Position numbers and translations under genes: made by a program. The notes under the pieces are model-generated. The model was not told the origin of the DNA and did no database searches. It saw only the letters and a program-made list of their open reading frames with translations. A DNA stretch of 64,000 bases, taken from Valencia hispanica (Eukaryota > Chordata > Actinopteri > Cyprinodontiformes > Valenciidae). The stretch lies in NCBI GenBank assembly GCA_963556495.2, contig OY747710.1, positions 17,537,500 to 17,601,499 on the forward strand. The letters are read 5' to 3'. Of this stretch, positions 44,831-57,155 are shown piece after piece. Position 1 is the first letter of the stretch; every line of letters begins with the position of its first letter.

Positions 44831-45390
44831 AAAAATCAAGTCACGCATGAAGTGAGGCATAGCTTATGCTTATGTTGATTTTTTTTTTTTTTTTGCCACA
44901 TATGGCAAATAAATAACACATCTTTGATCCTTAACTGAATGGGGAAACAACTTTTATTAATCATTATGGTGTGAATATATTTACATATATACAGCTTCTG
45001 AAATAGCTTCATCAGATAGAGAAAAAACAGATTTACAAATTCAAAAGATATGTTTGACCTGGTAAAAATGACACGCTTCTGGGGGTTGCTATACAGCCTA
45101 GACGTTATGTTACATGCATCATGCACTGATGCTACAAGCTCAGCGGCAGCAGCTTGGGTATGAATCTAAAATCCATCCTTTGCTGCATTTTATACTCCTT
45201 CTCTACCACTGCTGTGCCTCATCAGCTGCTCCATCAAAAAAAAAAACATAAAAGCCACACAACATAGTAAGCCTCAAAACATACACGACTCATATTCTCA
45301 TAATGCAAGTCTTTGAGCTTTAACAACTTTTATTTCCCACACTCTCAAATATAAACAGTCCAGTATCTGGTTACAGTAAGTGAAACTTAC
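44831..45390. other. Non-coding DNA downstream of the protease fragment
   Basis: AT-rich; nothing recognised. Confidence 0.35.
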
Positions 45391-46423
45391 CTATAAACTC
45401 TCTAGTTTTTGCACAACACACAGGACCAAGGAGTGTCTTTTGTTTGGAATCTGTGCTGGTGTCATCTGAATGCATTCAGTATGGAACAATCGTCCACAGG
45501 TTTCACACTGTATCTACAACATGGGGATATACATGTCTATAACATTGTAAAACTTTCATATGAAGATAGATAAATATGCAATCAATATAAAATTAAATAT
45601 TGTTTGGCATGGCATGGCAGTTCAAATATTATTTTTTAAACTTCAGATTAAGTTATAATTGATTATGTTAAACTATTAAACCTTTTTGTCTCACCCAAAG
45701 TGCAGTAACTGCAGAATGGAGCAGGTCTCCATTTCCACAGGAGCAGAAGTCATCCCTTAAATCTTAAAATAAACAAAATCAAATGACCTATAATTAAGCT
45801 CAGTTATAAAAGAAAGAAATGTTTCATTTGCAGAAAATTTCCAAAAACAAATCTTTTATTACCTGATCCTTTGAGAATTTATTCTGCCATGTCTCGTCTG
45901 AGTTTTTGAATACACCTTTTCGATGACTCAATGTGGAAGTTCTTTGGAATATTTGGAAATTCCATCACTGTCATCTTCCCCATCTATATGAAAGGCAAAC
46001 GCACACATACACTTTTTGTTTGATCCCACACAGTAAAATAAATACCTTTTTTTTCCCTTCATCAAGAATATCAAAAATGTTGCGCATCATCACCTGCATG
46101 ACAAAGACCCCACAGCTGGTGCCATCTTTCTGGACAGTGTGGGTTATTGTGCCAGGTTGCCATTTGATGTTAACCCAGTCCTCTTTTCCAAGTCTATTCC
46201 GGCACCTCTTGAAGTACTGTCTACAGGAATCAAGCGTAATTTATTTTGAACTCCCATGGTTATTACTCATTAGCTTTGAAAAATATTTGTGGGAATTGTT
46301 AATTTTCAAAAAGCTAAAGAATAATACTCAAATCTGGAGCCAGCCTCCCTGGAGTCCTCAGCATCTGTTGACATTTGCAGAGGATCAACCACAAAAAATG
46401 TGGTTTGAAAAGGCATGGAGAAA
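45391..46423 (-). pseudogene. Ulp1-type (C48) protease plus PHD-finger gene fragment, five in-phase exons with one stop
   Basis: Exons on the minus strand: 46328-46423 (TTFFVVDPLQMSTDAEDSRE), 46046-46220 (KEDWVNIKWQPGTITHTVQK then DGTSCGVFV with the nucleophile-type Cys), 45863-45983, 45695-45762 (DDFCSCGNGDLLHS) and 45391-45513 (IQCETCGRLFHTECIQM, then stop). Splice sites are GT-AG and phases agree throughout. The last two exons form a PHD-like Cys/His motif. A TAA in the third exon (...LRRDMAE, stop, ILKGS) breaks the frame. The N-terminal part with the catalytic His was not found. SUMO-protease-like genes of this layout occur in some eukaryotic DNA transposons, so an element origin is likely but not shown. 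Confidence 0.65.
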
Positions 46424-46509
46424 CTGTTTAGCAAGGTGCATATCATTGAACCAAAATAATATTCAAACGGTAACAAAAAAAGCAAACATATATAAACATA
46501 TAGTCTTAA

Positions 46510-47105
46510 TTAGGCAAGGGAAGTTTATTTATATAGCACCTTTCATATACAAGACAATTTAAAGCGGTTTACATAAAACATTAAAAAAACATTAAAAGCA
46601 TTACAGCAGCGTGCAGAGAGCATTAGAAATTATATTACATACAAACAGCATGATTTAAAATCAAAAACCTTTTTTTTTAGAAAGAAAACAAGAGATAAAA
46701 AAGCTTATAAGAAACGGTGCAGATGTGAAGGTGTGAATCAGAACTGTATTAACATACAGCTGAAAACAGGTGGGTCTTTAACCTGGATTTAAATAAACAG
46801 AGTATTTTCCTGATCTGAAGCTTTCTGGGAGTTTGTCCAGACATGTGGAGCATAGAAGCTGAACGCAGCTTCTCCATGTCTGGCTCTGACTCTGGGACTG
46901 ATAAAAGACCAGATCCAGATGTCCTGAGGAGTCTGGTAGGTTCATGCTGGGTCAGGAGGTCCTAAACCATTCAGAGTTTCATATATCAGCAGCAGAACAA
47001 AGTCTATCCTCCGATGGACAGGCAGCAAGTGGAAAGACCTCAGATCTGGACTGATGTAGTCCACTTTTTTGGTCTTAGTGAGAACTCAAGCAGCAGAGTT
47101 CCGGA
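46510..47105 (-). mobile_element. LINE 3' fragment (L2/RTE-like tail)
   Basis: AAGTTTATTTATATAGCACC and AAGCGGTTTACATAAAACAT are a reversed LINE 3' tail. Further right, minus-strand codons from 47080 down (DLRSFHLLPVHRRIDFVL) are a fish LINE ORF2 end. Confidence 0.65.
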
Positions 47106-47129
47106 ATGAACAGCACCCTCTAAACACGT

Positions 47130-47260
47130 CCAGTGGGGGCCCAAATGGGCCTCATGTGGGCTAGTTGGGTTTTGGCTGGGCATGGGCTCAGAATGGGATT
47201 TGTTGTTGGGCCCCACATGGGCAGTGTATGGGCAATATATGGGCCAGAATTAGGGAAACT
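47130..47260. repeat. Minisatellite-like ATGGGC-rich repeat
   Basis: Repeated CCCAAATGGGCC, CATGGGC and TATGGGC words in both orientations. The open frames on either strand come from it. Confidence 0.6.
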
Positions 47261-47404
47261 GGCTCCAGAATCGGATGAATTTAAGCAAACTACAGAGTCA
47301 GGTGTTAAAATATAGAACAAATCTGGCTAGTACAAGAGGTAATCTCTAAGGGTTTTATAACACTTGAGAGCTCTATTATATTTTTAACAAAGCCACTGGG
47401 CTAA

Positions 47405-47565
47405 ATTCACATATAAAAAATGTTAGGCTATTAATCTTCACATATAAAAATTTTTAGGCTATTAATCTTCACATATAAAAAATGTTAGGCTATTAATCTT
47501 CACAAATAAAAAAATGTTAGGCTATTAATCTTCACATATAAAAAATGTTAGGCTATTAATCTAGC
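47405..47565. repeat. Tandem repeat, about 33-34 bp unit, five copies
   Basis: The unit CACATATAAAAAATGTTAGG plus CTATTAATCTT is repeated head to tail with single-base differences. There are no spacers, so it is not a CRISPR array. Confidence 0.93.
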
Positions 47566-47684
47566 GTTCTTACGTTTGAAACGGTTGTCAAAATTCAAAT
47601 TCCAAAGCGCGGTTTGTCAAACCCCTCCCCCGCCCAAATCACAACGTAAAAGATACAGTCAAAATCCGCCCAGCAGCACTTTGC

Positions 47685-47803
47685 CGCCCGTTGATGACAG
47701 CCAGTACTGCAGCTCCACACTGCCGCCCGTTGATGACAGCCAGTACTGCAGCTCCACACTGCCGCCCGTTGATGACAGCCAGTACTGCAGCTCCACACTG
47801 TCG
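47685..47803. repeat. 39-bp minisatellite, three copies, in frame in an ORF
   Basis: The unit CTGCCGCCCGTTGATGACAG plus CCAGTACTGCAGCTCCACA occurs three times, nearly identical. In one frame it gives STLPPVDDSQYCS three times (47576-47812). Confidence 0.93.
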
Positions 47804-48687
47804 CCTGAGTAAAGTCTCCTGGTCTTATTCAAACTTGGAGTCGTGAGGATAAAAGGAAGGTAAGGATCATCCTAATAAATAACCTTTTTTGTGTTCTGCT
47901 TGATAGTACCCAAAGGCTTTTTTGGGAGAAAATTTGTTCCGAGAACAGCTAGCTTGAGTTGGCTACCTATTGGTATTCAAATCTGGTTAAAGCACGATGC
48001 TGATCAGAGAACTGTAACTTATTTAGTCAATATAAAGGATATTTCAAGGTTATTTTAAATGTTTAATATTGTAGAAGGATTTGTTTGTTGACCGTTTAGC
48101 AATGCAGTTTAACAGGCATTGATAGCAACTGCTAAATAAAAAGCTACAAATGTCTGATCATAGCTTTGACCATCTTGCATTTGTTGCATTTACAGCTTAA
48201 GTAAAAACTCAGATGAAAGTCCATCCTTTCTATCTTATATTATAAATATATAATTATCTATATTATATTTTCACTTCCACTGGGTTAAAGTGCTGCGGCT
48301 TGCATAGTTTACTGTCTTCCTGCAGTTAACATGTGTTTTACCAGGTAACGGCTCGCCCGCATATGAAAACAGATTGAAACATGCGACGAGTCTAGGTTAA
48401 GGCCGTACTCCGTAACTTTTACACCTTAATATAATGTTGCTGTTTTTTTTCTTCAAAAGTTTTGGTGGAATACTATCATCTATTGTGTTAATTTTTGGAG
48501 CTATCGCCGCGTACCAGTAGGGTCCTTCAGCTGTTTACTGCGCTATAGAACTTTGAGCTACAAGTACTGAATGAGTTCTGCTCATCTTTTGTCCGCAAAA
48601 ACAAAATCACAATAAATCATTAGATATACATAGAACATCTCAAATTATACCATGCTGTGGGTGAATACAGGATCCTGATTGTAGATG

Positions 48688-49390
48688 GTTACCATGGCAA
48701 CGGATACAACGTTATTTCACAGTTGACTCATCGCAACAGCAAGACAGACAAAACATGAGTGATTTTATCATTTCTTTTAACTTATTTGGTGAGTTTGACA
48801 ACATTAACATATTAACACTTTGTATAATGTAACGTAAGGTAAAGCCACAATCTCACTTCCCATCACTGATCAATTGCTGCAGTCGGGTCGCTGTGGCCAC
48901 GTTGCTTGGCAACGCCTATATACGGGCGAGATATTAAATAGTACGCTCGACTTATAAAAATAAAAACCCTCACGATTTTAACTCTAAAACACATTATTAT
49001 TAATTGATTAAATACTTCTTTCTTTCGTAAGTGACCATGGTATAAGCGGGATAATGCCGTTCAAGGTGTCCATTAACAGAAATTAATGGATGAGGTGGAA
49101 GCAACGCCTCCGCGTCATCCATTAATTTCTGTTATACCATGGTCTGGGGGAATACTCGATTCTGATTGGCTGGAGGGTGTAGGTTAAAAAGTGATGATGT
49201 ACACCTAGGAAAGGCGTCCCGTCAATTGCCTGATGACAGTTCTAAATCATTGTGCTGGCTCAAACGCTAGATGGTAACCATGGCAACGGAGACTCAACAT
49301 TATTTCACAGTTGACTCATCGCAACAGCAAGACAGACAAAACATGAGTGATTTTATCATATGTTTTGATTTATTTGGTGAGTTTGACAAC
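48688..49390. repeat. Direct repeat pair with a palindromic element between
   Basis: 48688-48800 and 49270-49390 share GTTACCATGGCAACGG / GTAACCATGGCAACGG and AGTTGACTCATCGCAACAGC, and run on to TTTGGTGAGTTTGACAAC. Between them, 49035-49145 is an inverted repeat (CCATTAACAGAAATTAATGG and CCATGGTATAAGCGGG against its complement). Confidence 0.7.
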
Positions 49391-49424
49391 TTTGAAAACT
49401 GGGATGGTAATGTAACGTAAGGTA

Positions 49425-51310
49425 AAGCCCCAATGCAGGCAGCGACGCCGTCGAGGTAGGGCCACCTCCTGACCGCGATCAGTGCATTGGCTCCACGCAG
49501 TCCTTCAGCTCTCAACAGGGCGTTGAGGGCAGCTTCCCCCGTCAGCCCGCCAGAGCCAGGTTTAGAGCCAGGGCCAGTTTTAGAGCCAGAGCCAGACCCA
49601 GTTTCAGAACCAGTACACTTGCCATCAGTATCTGCTGTGGCTGCGGCCTTCCTGGCCATCGCAGCGGCAGCTCTCCAGCATCTGGCGTCTCCCCAGAGGT
49701 CGCTAGTGGACCCAGAGAGGGTCAGTATGCCCAGAGAGGGTCATGGAGGACCCGCCTCCAGAGCTCGCAGGGAGGGTCGAGGATGACCCGTCCCCTTTGC
49801 TAGTGCTCCCGGGGAGGGTCGAGGATGGCCCATCCCTGTCACTAGAGCCTGTTCGTCGCCGCAGACCTCTGTCAGCCAAGTCTCCGGATTCGGCCCGTCG
49901 GCCACCAAGCCTCCAGGCCCTGATCAGCCGGCCTCCAAGCCTCAAGGCCCAGCTCAACCAGCTAGGCCTCTAACGTGCGTTTCTGCATTGCGTCACGCTC
50001 GTTTTTGCGTCGCGAAAACACATTTCTGCCTCATTCGTGCGTCAAATTCACGTGAATCAGAAAATATGGGCATAATTTTATGTGGTGCAGTTTGTGCGAT
50101 TCGCGCGTGACGCGCGTTTTTGCGTCTGCCACTGAAGTTGAAAAATCAGAACTTCGGCGTCAATTCGCGCCACATCAACCAATTAGTAGCCTGGTGATGT
50201 GGTGTCCTGTGATGCTGTGACCCAGTTCATGGGGTCAGGTACGGCAAAATTTTTCATTTAACATTGAGAAAATACTGATAACGGCCTTGGCTAATCACCC
50301 CGAGCTATGAGACACTGCTTTCTCTACAGAGACCGGAATAATAAGAACCTATCTTGGAGGAATGTAAGTGAGGAGATAGGGCAACCTGGTGTGTTCATTT
50401 CTGTTTTGAAAGTTTTCACGTTACTGACCCTGTGAACCTGCGCAGGGTACTCTCCACAGTAAATAGAGAATGGAGACTCTCTCTTGCAATGCTAGATCAA
50501 CAGCTGCCATCTTGCAAAAACACCGTCTGGCACTAGCTCCTCCCACAAGTTGCGTATTTCTTGCTTGACGTGCGTCAAAATGATATATTTTGTCACACAT
50601 CCAATTCGCTTTGGACGCACGTCGAGCTGCAACTGTTCAAGCGACAATCAGCCAAGCTCCTCAGCCGCTGCCTGGTCCTCAGGGGAGGACCTTCGGGCCA
50701 TCCACCCAAATTCAGTCCTGCAACGGGACGTCCATGCAGATGTCCGCCGGATCTCCAGGTCCTCATGGGAGGACCAACGGGCTGTCTGTCCAACCGCCGT
50801 CCAGCCAGAGGACGCCACCCGGGCCATCCGCCTGACTCCCGGCCTGTAAAGGGACGCCCTCTGGGCCGTCCACCCAACCGCTGTCCAGTCAGGGGATGCC
50901 ACCTGGCTCGTCCACCGGAACTCCGGGTCCTCAGGGGTCGTCCTCCTGGCCGTCCACCCAACCTCCAGGGGCGTACCCACAGAGACTCCTCTGCAGGAGT
51001 CCTCCTTCTGTGAGCCCCCCACGCACCCTGGGACAGGTGCTTCCTCTCCTAATCATCGTCCTCACCTGTGTCTCCAATCATCCACACTTTATCCCCCTTA
51101 CCTCATGCCTTTATAACCCGTTACTTCCCCTCACTCAGCGCCGGATCTTTATCCATGGTGTGTCTACTTTGCTGTCCTCCTTCCTGCTCATCCCTGCCTT
51201 CATCATCATCATCCTCATTTCCGCTAATCACCAGCAGCACTTAAATAAACATCCTTGCACTCACCAGCGACTGTGTTTGGGTCCTTGCCTCACACCGCAC
51301 CTCCTGACAA
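49425..51310. other. GC-rich, proline-coding low-complexity region, probable LTR-element remnant
   Basis: Repetitive GAGCCAGAGCCAG and CTCCGGGTCCTCAGGG-type words give long overlapping Pro/Arg/Gly frames on several strands. 51040-51310 is C/T-rich and ends with TTAAATAAACATCCTTGCAC followed by CACCTCCTGACA, resembling the R-U5 part of a long terminal repeat. No gag or pol domain was identified. Confidence 0.4.
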
Positions 51311-51489
51311 TGAATAACATTACTGTTATCACTTTATACTGTATTTACCAAGTCATTTGAAGTAAATATTTTCAAAACTGTTATTGCTTCACTCTCCACC
51401 TGTGAGTAGTCTCAAGCAAAGTAGAGCAGTGGGATTTTATGATCTGTGATTTTTTTATCTTAAGCCTTACTTCCTAAACCCTAGAACTT

Positions 51490-51900
51490 TTGCAAGCTTA
51501 AAGCTGCAGTCCGGAGTATTTGAGGGAGAGAGATTTTTTGAATCCGACATACCAAGGCCCTTCCCAAAACACTTGGGCCAGCTCCTCTGGAGGAATCCCA
51601 AGGCGTTCCCAGGCCAGCCGAAAAATGTAATCCCTCCAGCATGTCCTGGGTCTTCCTCTGGGCATCCTCCCAGTGGGATGTGCCCAGATCACCTGACCAG
51701 GGAGGCGTCCAGGAGCCATCCTGACCAGATGCCTGAGCCACCTCAACTGACTCCTCTTGATGTGGAGGAGCAGCGGCTCTACTCTGAATCCCCTCCGGAT
51801 GACTGAGCATCTCACCCTATCTCTAAGGGAGAGTCCAGACACTGCGAAGGAAACTCATTTCAGCCGCTTGTATCCATGATCTCGTTCTTTCATTCACCAC
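51490..51900 (-). mobile_element. LINE ORF2 C-terminal fragment
   Basis: SLRDRVRCSVIRRGFRVEPL and SQLRWLRHLVRMAPGRLPG, with RPRTCWRDYIFRLAWERLG, are the familiar end of a fish non-LTR retrotransposon. Upstream codons (RTRSWIQAAEMSFLRSV) extend it to about 51900. Confidence 0.8.
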
Positions 51901-52131
51901 CCAGAGTTCGTCTTCATGCACATCGGTGACAGCGTTTTTGGGAGAGCTTCCGTGGATCACGCCGACCTCGCCTTCGGAAGCGGCCACGCGCGTTCAGCGG
52001 GACTTTACCAGCATAGGACCAGCATGGCCCTGGATCTGTTTCCTCATTGGCGTATAGTTGACCGGAATTGGATGGATCGTTGCCTGATTCCCGTTCTTCC
52101 TGAGGCTCGTGATGGGTCCAGCTTACGTGGA

Positions 52132-52393
52132 TCATCATTACTTCAATCAAAAAAGTTGCTTCAAACAAAAAAGCTTCACTTCAATCAAAGAAAACATTTT
52201 CAATCAAAGAAAAACTTTGTTCAGATGCCTTCTTTTGAGTCTCAACTATATATTTTTGCATTCCAACACTTTTTTTCTTTGAAAAGTGTTTTTTGGGATT
52301 GAATTGAAGCTTTTTTTGATTGAAAATATATTATCTAATTGAAGAAACTTTTTTTTGATTGAATAATAAAGACAGAAATCTACCTTAATACAG
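52132..52393. mobile_element. Truncated copy of the 10608-11253 TIR element
   Basis: CTTCAATCAAAAAAGTTGCT, TTGCATTCCAACACTTTTTT and the end AATAATAAAGACAGAAATCT match the interior and right end of the 10.6-kb element. The left end is missing. Confidence 0.75.
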
Positions 52394-52719
52394 GTTGTCA
52401 TGTTTTGTTTTTTTCGTAGTTTAGCTGAAAGAAATCTGCAAGTGTCTTTATTTTGAAATTTTGACCTTACCTGCCTGATTTCCTGTCTGGCCCGATCTAA
52501 ACTGGTAAGCTTGATGCGTTTTAGAAGTGTAGCGCGTAAAAAAATAGACCTGCCGCAAACATTTAGGAGAGGGCCGTGATCAAAACGCTTCTGAGACGCG
52601 TCCGATTTGTGCTGCCATCCCAGTAACTAAGCATCCCCGTGTACTGTTGTCAACTTTTTTACTTTCTTCAATAGGGTCAGGGTTAGGGTTAAATCAGTTC
52701 TTTTGTTTTTTCTGTGTCT

Positions 52720-53035
52720 CTGCTCTGTCTTCTCGACCCCTCATACTGAGCCAGGTTCTGGTGGAGGTTTCTTTTTGTTAAAGGGAATTTTTTCCTCTCC
52801 ACTGTCGCTAGATGCTTGCTCAGTATAAGGGATTGCTGTGGTTAGAGTGTGCATCAATGGGGTGCATCTGCCAGTCAATGCCTCGATGCAATCTGCTGAT
52901 TTTCCTTAAATAGAAAACTAGCTAAAACTTTAAACTGAGTGAAATGTTTGTATTGAAATTACTTTCTTGTAAAGTGCCTTGAGATTATATATTTTGTGAA
53001 TCGGCGCTATATAAATAAACTGAATTGAATAATGC
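52720..53035 (+). mobile_element. L2-type LINE/SINE 3' tail
   Basis: CTGGTGGAGGTTTCTTTTTG, AAGTGCCTTGAGATTATA and GGCGCTATATAAATAAACTG are conserved words of a common fish 3' tail. Confidence 0.75.
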
Positions 53036-54790
53036 AGAAAAGCTAAAGGCAGCAATTGAAGCATCCTGGTCTTAAATAACGCCTCAGCAGTGCCACAGGC
53101 TGATAGCATCCATGCCACTCTGCACTGAGTTGATGTGGAAGGGGCCTAAACCAAGTAGTGAGTATATATGCATTATTATACTTTACAGAAGTCTGAGATT
53201 TCTCTATTTAAAATCCTTGTTTTTTGATTTCATGCAATATTCAAATTTTCTGAGATTTTGAATTTGGGGTTTTCTTAAGCTGTAAGCCATAATCAAAAAT
53301 ATTAAGTCTTGAAATATATCACTTTGTGTGTAATGTGTCTATCTCATATATTAGTTTCACCGTTTAAGTTGAATTACTGAAATAATATTTTGCATGATAT
53401 TCTCAATTTTCGAGTTTCACCTGTATTTAAGCTTTCCAGTTTAATTTGCTCTCCACTGGCTGCTTCCTTTTTGTCTCCCTGTGCTTTGCCTCAGTTTCAC
53501 CTCAAGCCCATATGCATTGTAAGTTGTTTCCATTACTTCTATTAAAGAATTATCTCTTCATGCATAGATCACTGCGTTTGGGTTCTGCTTGAATTAACCA
53601 AACAAGACACATTCTTCAACAGAACCACTCAGTACGTTTACACGCACAGCTAAACTGAGCTTTTTGGAGTAATCTGACTAAAGACTTCCCTCCTGCAGCG
53701 AGCCGAGTGCCAGTTTACATGTTACTCAGAAAATCTAATTATTGAAAAAAGTGTGTTGACCACCGCAATGGTAGGTGGCGACATGCAATCCTTCGTGTGG
53801 CATTCTTCCGGTTCGCGTCACACACTCAGGGTAAACAAACACTTGTAGAAGAGAAGCTGACATAGTTAAAAAAAAGGATAACGACAACGCTGCCGCGCTG
53901 TACATTTGTTACATTCTGTAACAGGGCACAGCTCCTGATAGCTCGGCTTCTCAAGGCGAGAGTATACATGCAGAGAAATTAGAATTTCTAACCGCATTAT
54001 CTAGCCGCAGTAGTCGAGCTTCTGAAACTCCAGTTCGGTTCGACTCCAGCCGGACTAAGGTGTATACATGCATTTTAAAAGTCTGATTTCAGTCGGACTA
54101 AGGCAAAAATTTGAATTTCTCTTGCTGCATGTAAACATACTGAATGTTATAGCACCAGTAGAAACCAGCATGGAACAATGAAAAACAGGGAGCCGAAATA
54201 TTGTGGAGGTGGCCGTGTCACATAGATACTAGGTGAGTACAATCAACTGAATGAATGGAAGTGGGCAAACAAGGGTAATAAAACTGTCATCAAGCCATCC
54301 TGACCAAGTGTTTTACACTAGAGCCACAATCACCCAATCACGTATAAATATATACACATTTAACTTTGTGTTAAATGCATTGCCCAGGGGCACATCGACA
54401 TGTGACAAGAAGAAGAAGCTGGATTTACATATTTTATAAAACAATGTGTGGATTTATTTTAATGTCCAGGTTTTATTCTGTGATTGAAACACTTAGGGAA
54501 GTAAGTAAAGGGTAAAATAATTTAAAAGAGGACATGCAGTTTATTAAACACCAATCATGGGAAGTTGTGAGGCACGACTCACAATAAAAAATAAAAAATG
54601 TAGCACAATAAAGTGGAAATATGTTTTTCATCAGACAAATACTTCCTTATTTTACTATCTGTTTGAAGAGTATAACATGTCTTTGTCCTCAGTACCAATC
54701 AGTTTTATATTTGTGCGTATATTTATACTTCTCTGCCATTTTATAATGTACACATGGCTGGTATCACACCCTCAGAACTGCCTTACGTCT
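53036..54790. other. Unassigned repeat-rich DNA
   Basis: 53640-54140 resembles a MITE (GTTTACACGCACAGCTAAAC on the left; TGCATGTAAACATACTG on the right). No coding sequence was recognised. Confidence 0.4.
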
Positions 54791-54794
54791 TCAT

Positions 54795-55050
54795 GTCATT
54801 CAATTCAAATTCAAATTCAAAATTACTTTATTAATCCCAAAGGGAAATTAAATGTTGTTGTAACTCATTATGCAAGTTCCTTCAAAGATTTGTTGTAGAT
54901 GCTGATGGCTGTGGGTAGGGATGATCTCCTGTAGCAGTCTGCAGATCTGAAGAAGCCTCTGACTGAAGACGCTCTGTAGTTGTATGACAGTCTGATGTAG
55001 AGGATGCTCTGGATCTATGGCGTCTTCTTTTCAACTCATCAGGGTTTTGT
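54795..55050 (-). mobile_element. LINE 3'-end remnant
   Basis: ATTACTTTATTAATCCCAAA and GGGATGATCTCCTGTAGC belong to a common fish LINE 3' region, here reversed. Confidence 0.6.
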
Positions 55051-55329
55051 GGCTGTAGTTGAGGTATTATTTGAGCTTATGTGATGTTAATCAGCTGCTG
55101 CCAGTTGTAAACCACCTTGTTGCCATGGTTATGCATCATAACAAATGTCCAAAAATAAAAAGTATCAGCAAAAATCCTTCCAGCTGCACAGCATTCAAAA
55201 CCAGAGAGAAGAGTTGTCCACAAAAACAATGTTTCTACCAGAAATGGAAGAATTCAAGTTTTAAAAAAGAAAAAAAATATCAACCAAAGTAACAGAGCTA
55301 CTCCAACATGCTGCCACCTTGAGCGGCGC

Positions 55330-56070
55330 AATTCCGGAATTGGCTTCACAGAAGAAGCAGTCCTGAGTAATGTTGGTCTATTTTCACAACAGAATCACAC
55401 AGTTGCTGCAGATGCTCTTTAGGGTTGAGATTAGGGGACAGTGGTGGCAAACCTTGAGCTCATTATGTTCAAGAAACCAGTTTTACATGATTTAAGCTTT
55501 GTGAAAGGGTGCATTATCCTGCTGGAAGGATCAAATGGAAGACAGGTAAAGGGTAGTCAGATAGGAATGTAGATGGTCAACAACAACAACACTAAAGTTG
55601 GTGATAGGGGTTTTTAACTGTATTTAGTTGGTACAATGGGACTCAAAAATGCACCAGTAAAATATATTTCATGCCATTAGACCACCACCCACAGTTTGAA
55701 CCATTGATACAAGTACTTTCATATTTTTGCTAAAATCATATCCTACTTGCATATTGTTTCAACTGAAATAGAGACTCATTTGACCAAGCAATGCTTTTCC
55801 AATATGCTATTGTCCAATTTTGCTGAGCCTGCACAAACTTTGGTCTCAGATTTTTGCTCTTAGCTGTCTAAAGACGCAGCCAGTTTGGTCTTCAGCTGCT
55901 ATAGCCTATCTGTTTCTGTTTAATATTTGGTGTTTTCAGAGAGGGATTTCTTACGGTGATATTAGCAAGTGTTTTTGAAGCTACTGTTGCTTGTCTATTA
56001 CCTCTGACCAATCTGTTAATTCTAATCAGACTTCTGACATCAGCATAGATAAGACCTCTGAGTGCATCTC
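55330..56070 (-). pseudogene. Highly decayed Tc1-like transposase
   Basis: On the minus strand, words such as CAAAATTGGACAATAG (NWTIE region), CCTTCCAGCAGGATAATGCA (QQDNA region) and TCAGAAGTCTGATTAGAATT keep the order of a fish Tc1 transposase, but no frame stays open. Confidence 0.6.
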
Positions 56071-56429
56071 AGTAAATGATGGTAAGTTTAACAACATTAA
56101 AGCTTCTGTAAGTTGGAGTTAAGAGGGTTTTCTTGACAGTTCACAGCAACAAAAAAGAGGTGATATTTACACATTCTGCTTATGTTCTGCTGTCTCAGCT
56201 ACCTCAACTAAAACTATGAATGAATACTTCATTATATCCAATTGAATATTTCCAGGCATTCATCAATGCCCTATTCATAAACTGCATTGGAACTGGAAGA
56301 TAAGGTACATTTATATCAGTTTGATACGTGTGGTTTTTGCTAAAAGAAATTCATTCTCACAAGTGGACTTTAGTCCATTAAAGGAAATCTTTATGCAATT
56401 TATTTTTTTTTATTTTATAAAGTTGTTAC

Positions 56430-57041
56430 AATCAACCAATCAATCAAACTTTATTTATAAAGCCCTTTTCATACAAACATTGCAACTCAAAGTGCTTTAC
56501 AGATTCAAATTACCTCACGTAAACCACATTCCCATCCCTCCCCCATGGATCAGCATGATCACAATTATAAACCCCCCATCCCCCCAAACCAACCCCCATG
56601 TGCACACACACTCAATAGCAAAAATAAAATGACATTGGGCTAGATGAGCCAGGTAAGGTAAGAAAATACCATCAAAGGAGTCATCTGCACCGGCCACAGC
56701 ACATCAAAATCAGCAGCTAAGGAATTGACACAGGGCGCCCAGAGGAGGCAAAGCCAGACACCCACCTCCACCCAAGTGCTACCTGGATAGCACCCAGGCA
56801 GCCGCTCCCGAGGCAGAGGGCTCCCATAGAGGAAACATTGGAAGGAAGATTAAAATAATAAGTTAAAATATAAAAATTAACAGTGGATAAAAATGATAAG
56901 ACTAAGTAGTAAAAAACTGATCAAATATAATCAAGTAAAACATGCAGAGCAATTAAACAGACTAATAACTAACAATTAGTTCAAAGCTAGGCTACAAAAG
57001 TGAGTAGCCTCCGGCAGCCTGTTCCAGAGGAGAGGGCTATA
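56430..57041 (-). mobile_element. 3' part of the L2-type LINE that hosts the THAP/YqaJ transposon
   Basis: CAATCAATCAAACTTTATTT, AAGTGCTTTACAGATTC and the region up to GTTCCAGAGGAGAGGGCTATA. On the minus strand the last part codes SPLLWNRLPEATHF, the end of ORF2. It continues at 61609 on the other side of the transposon. Confidence 0.8.
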
Positions 57042-57155
57042 GGGGGTTTTCACGGCGCGTCATCGCCCCGTCATCAAACAGGAAGTCGCCATATTGGAGA
57101 TACTGGAGGTAAACAAAGCGCACGCACTCAGGTTCCAAACGTCTAACAAAAGGAA

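Noticed and set aside
45933..46562. 209-codon plus-strand frame
   Set aside because: It lies antisense to the Ulp1/PHD exons and runs into a LINE tail; no domain on this strand.
47405..47565. Regular repeats resembling a CRISPR array
   Set aside because: Units are contiguous with no unique spacers, in a vertebrate genome.
49300..49973. Gly/Ser- and Pro/Glu-rich frames
   Set aside because: Repetitive GAGCCAG words; opposite-strand shadows of each other.
50548..51360. Several 80-154-codon proline-rich frames on both strands
   Set aside because: GC-rich low-complexity sequence opens all frames at once; no conserved motif.
52676..52692. GGGTTAGGGTT telomere-like motif
   Set aside because: Only about two units; expected by chance.
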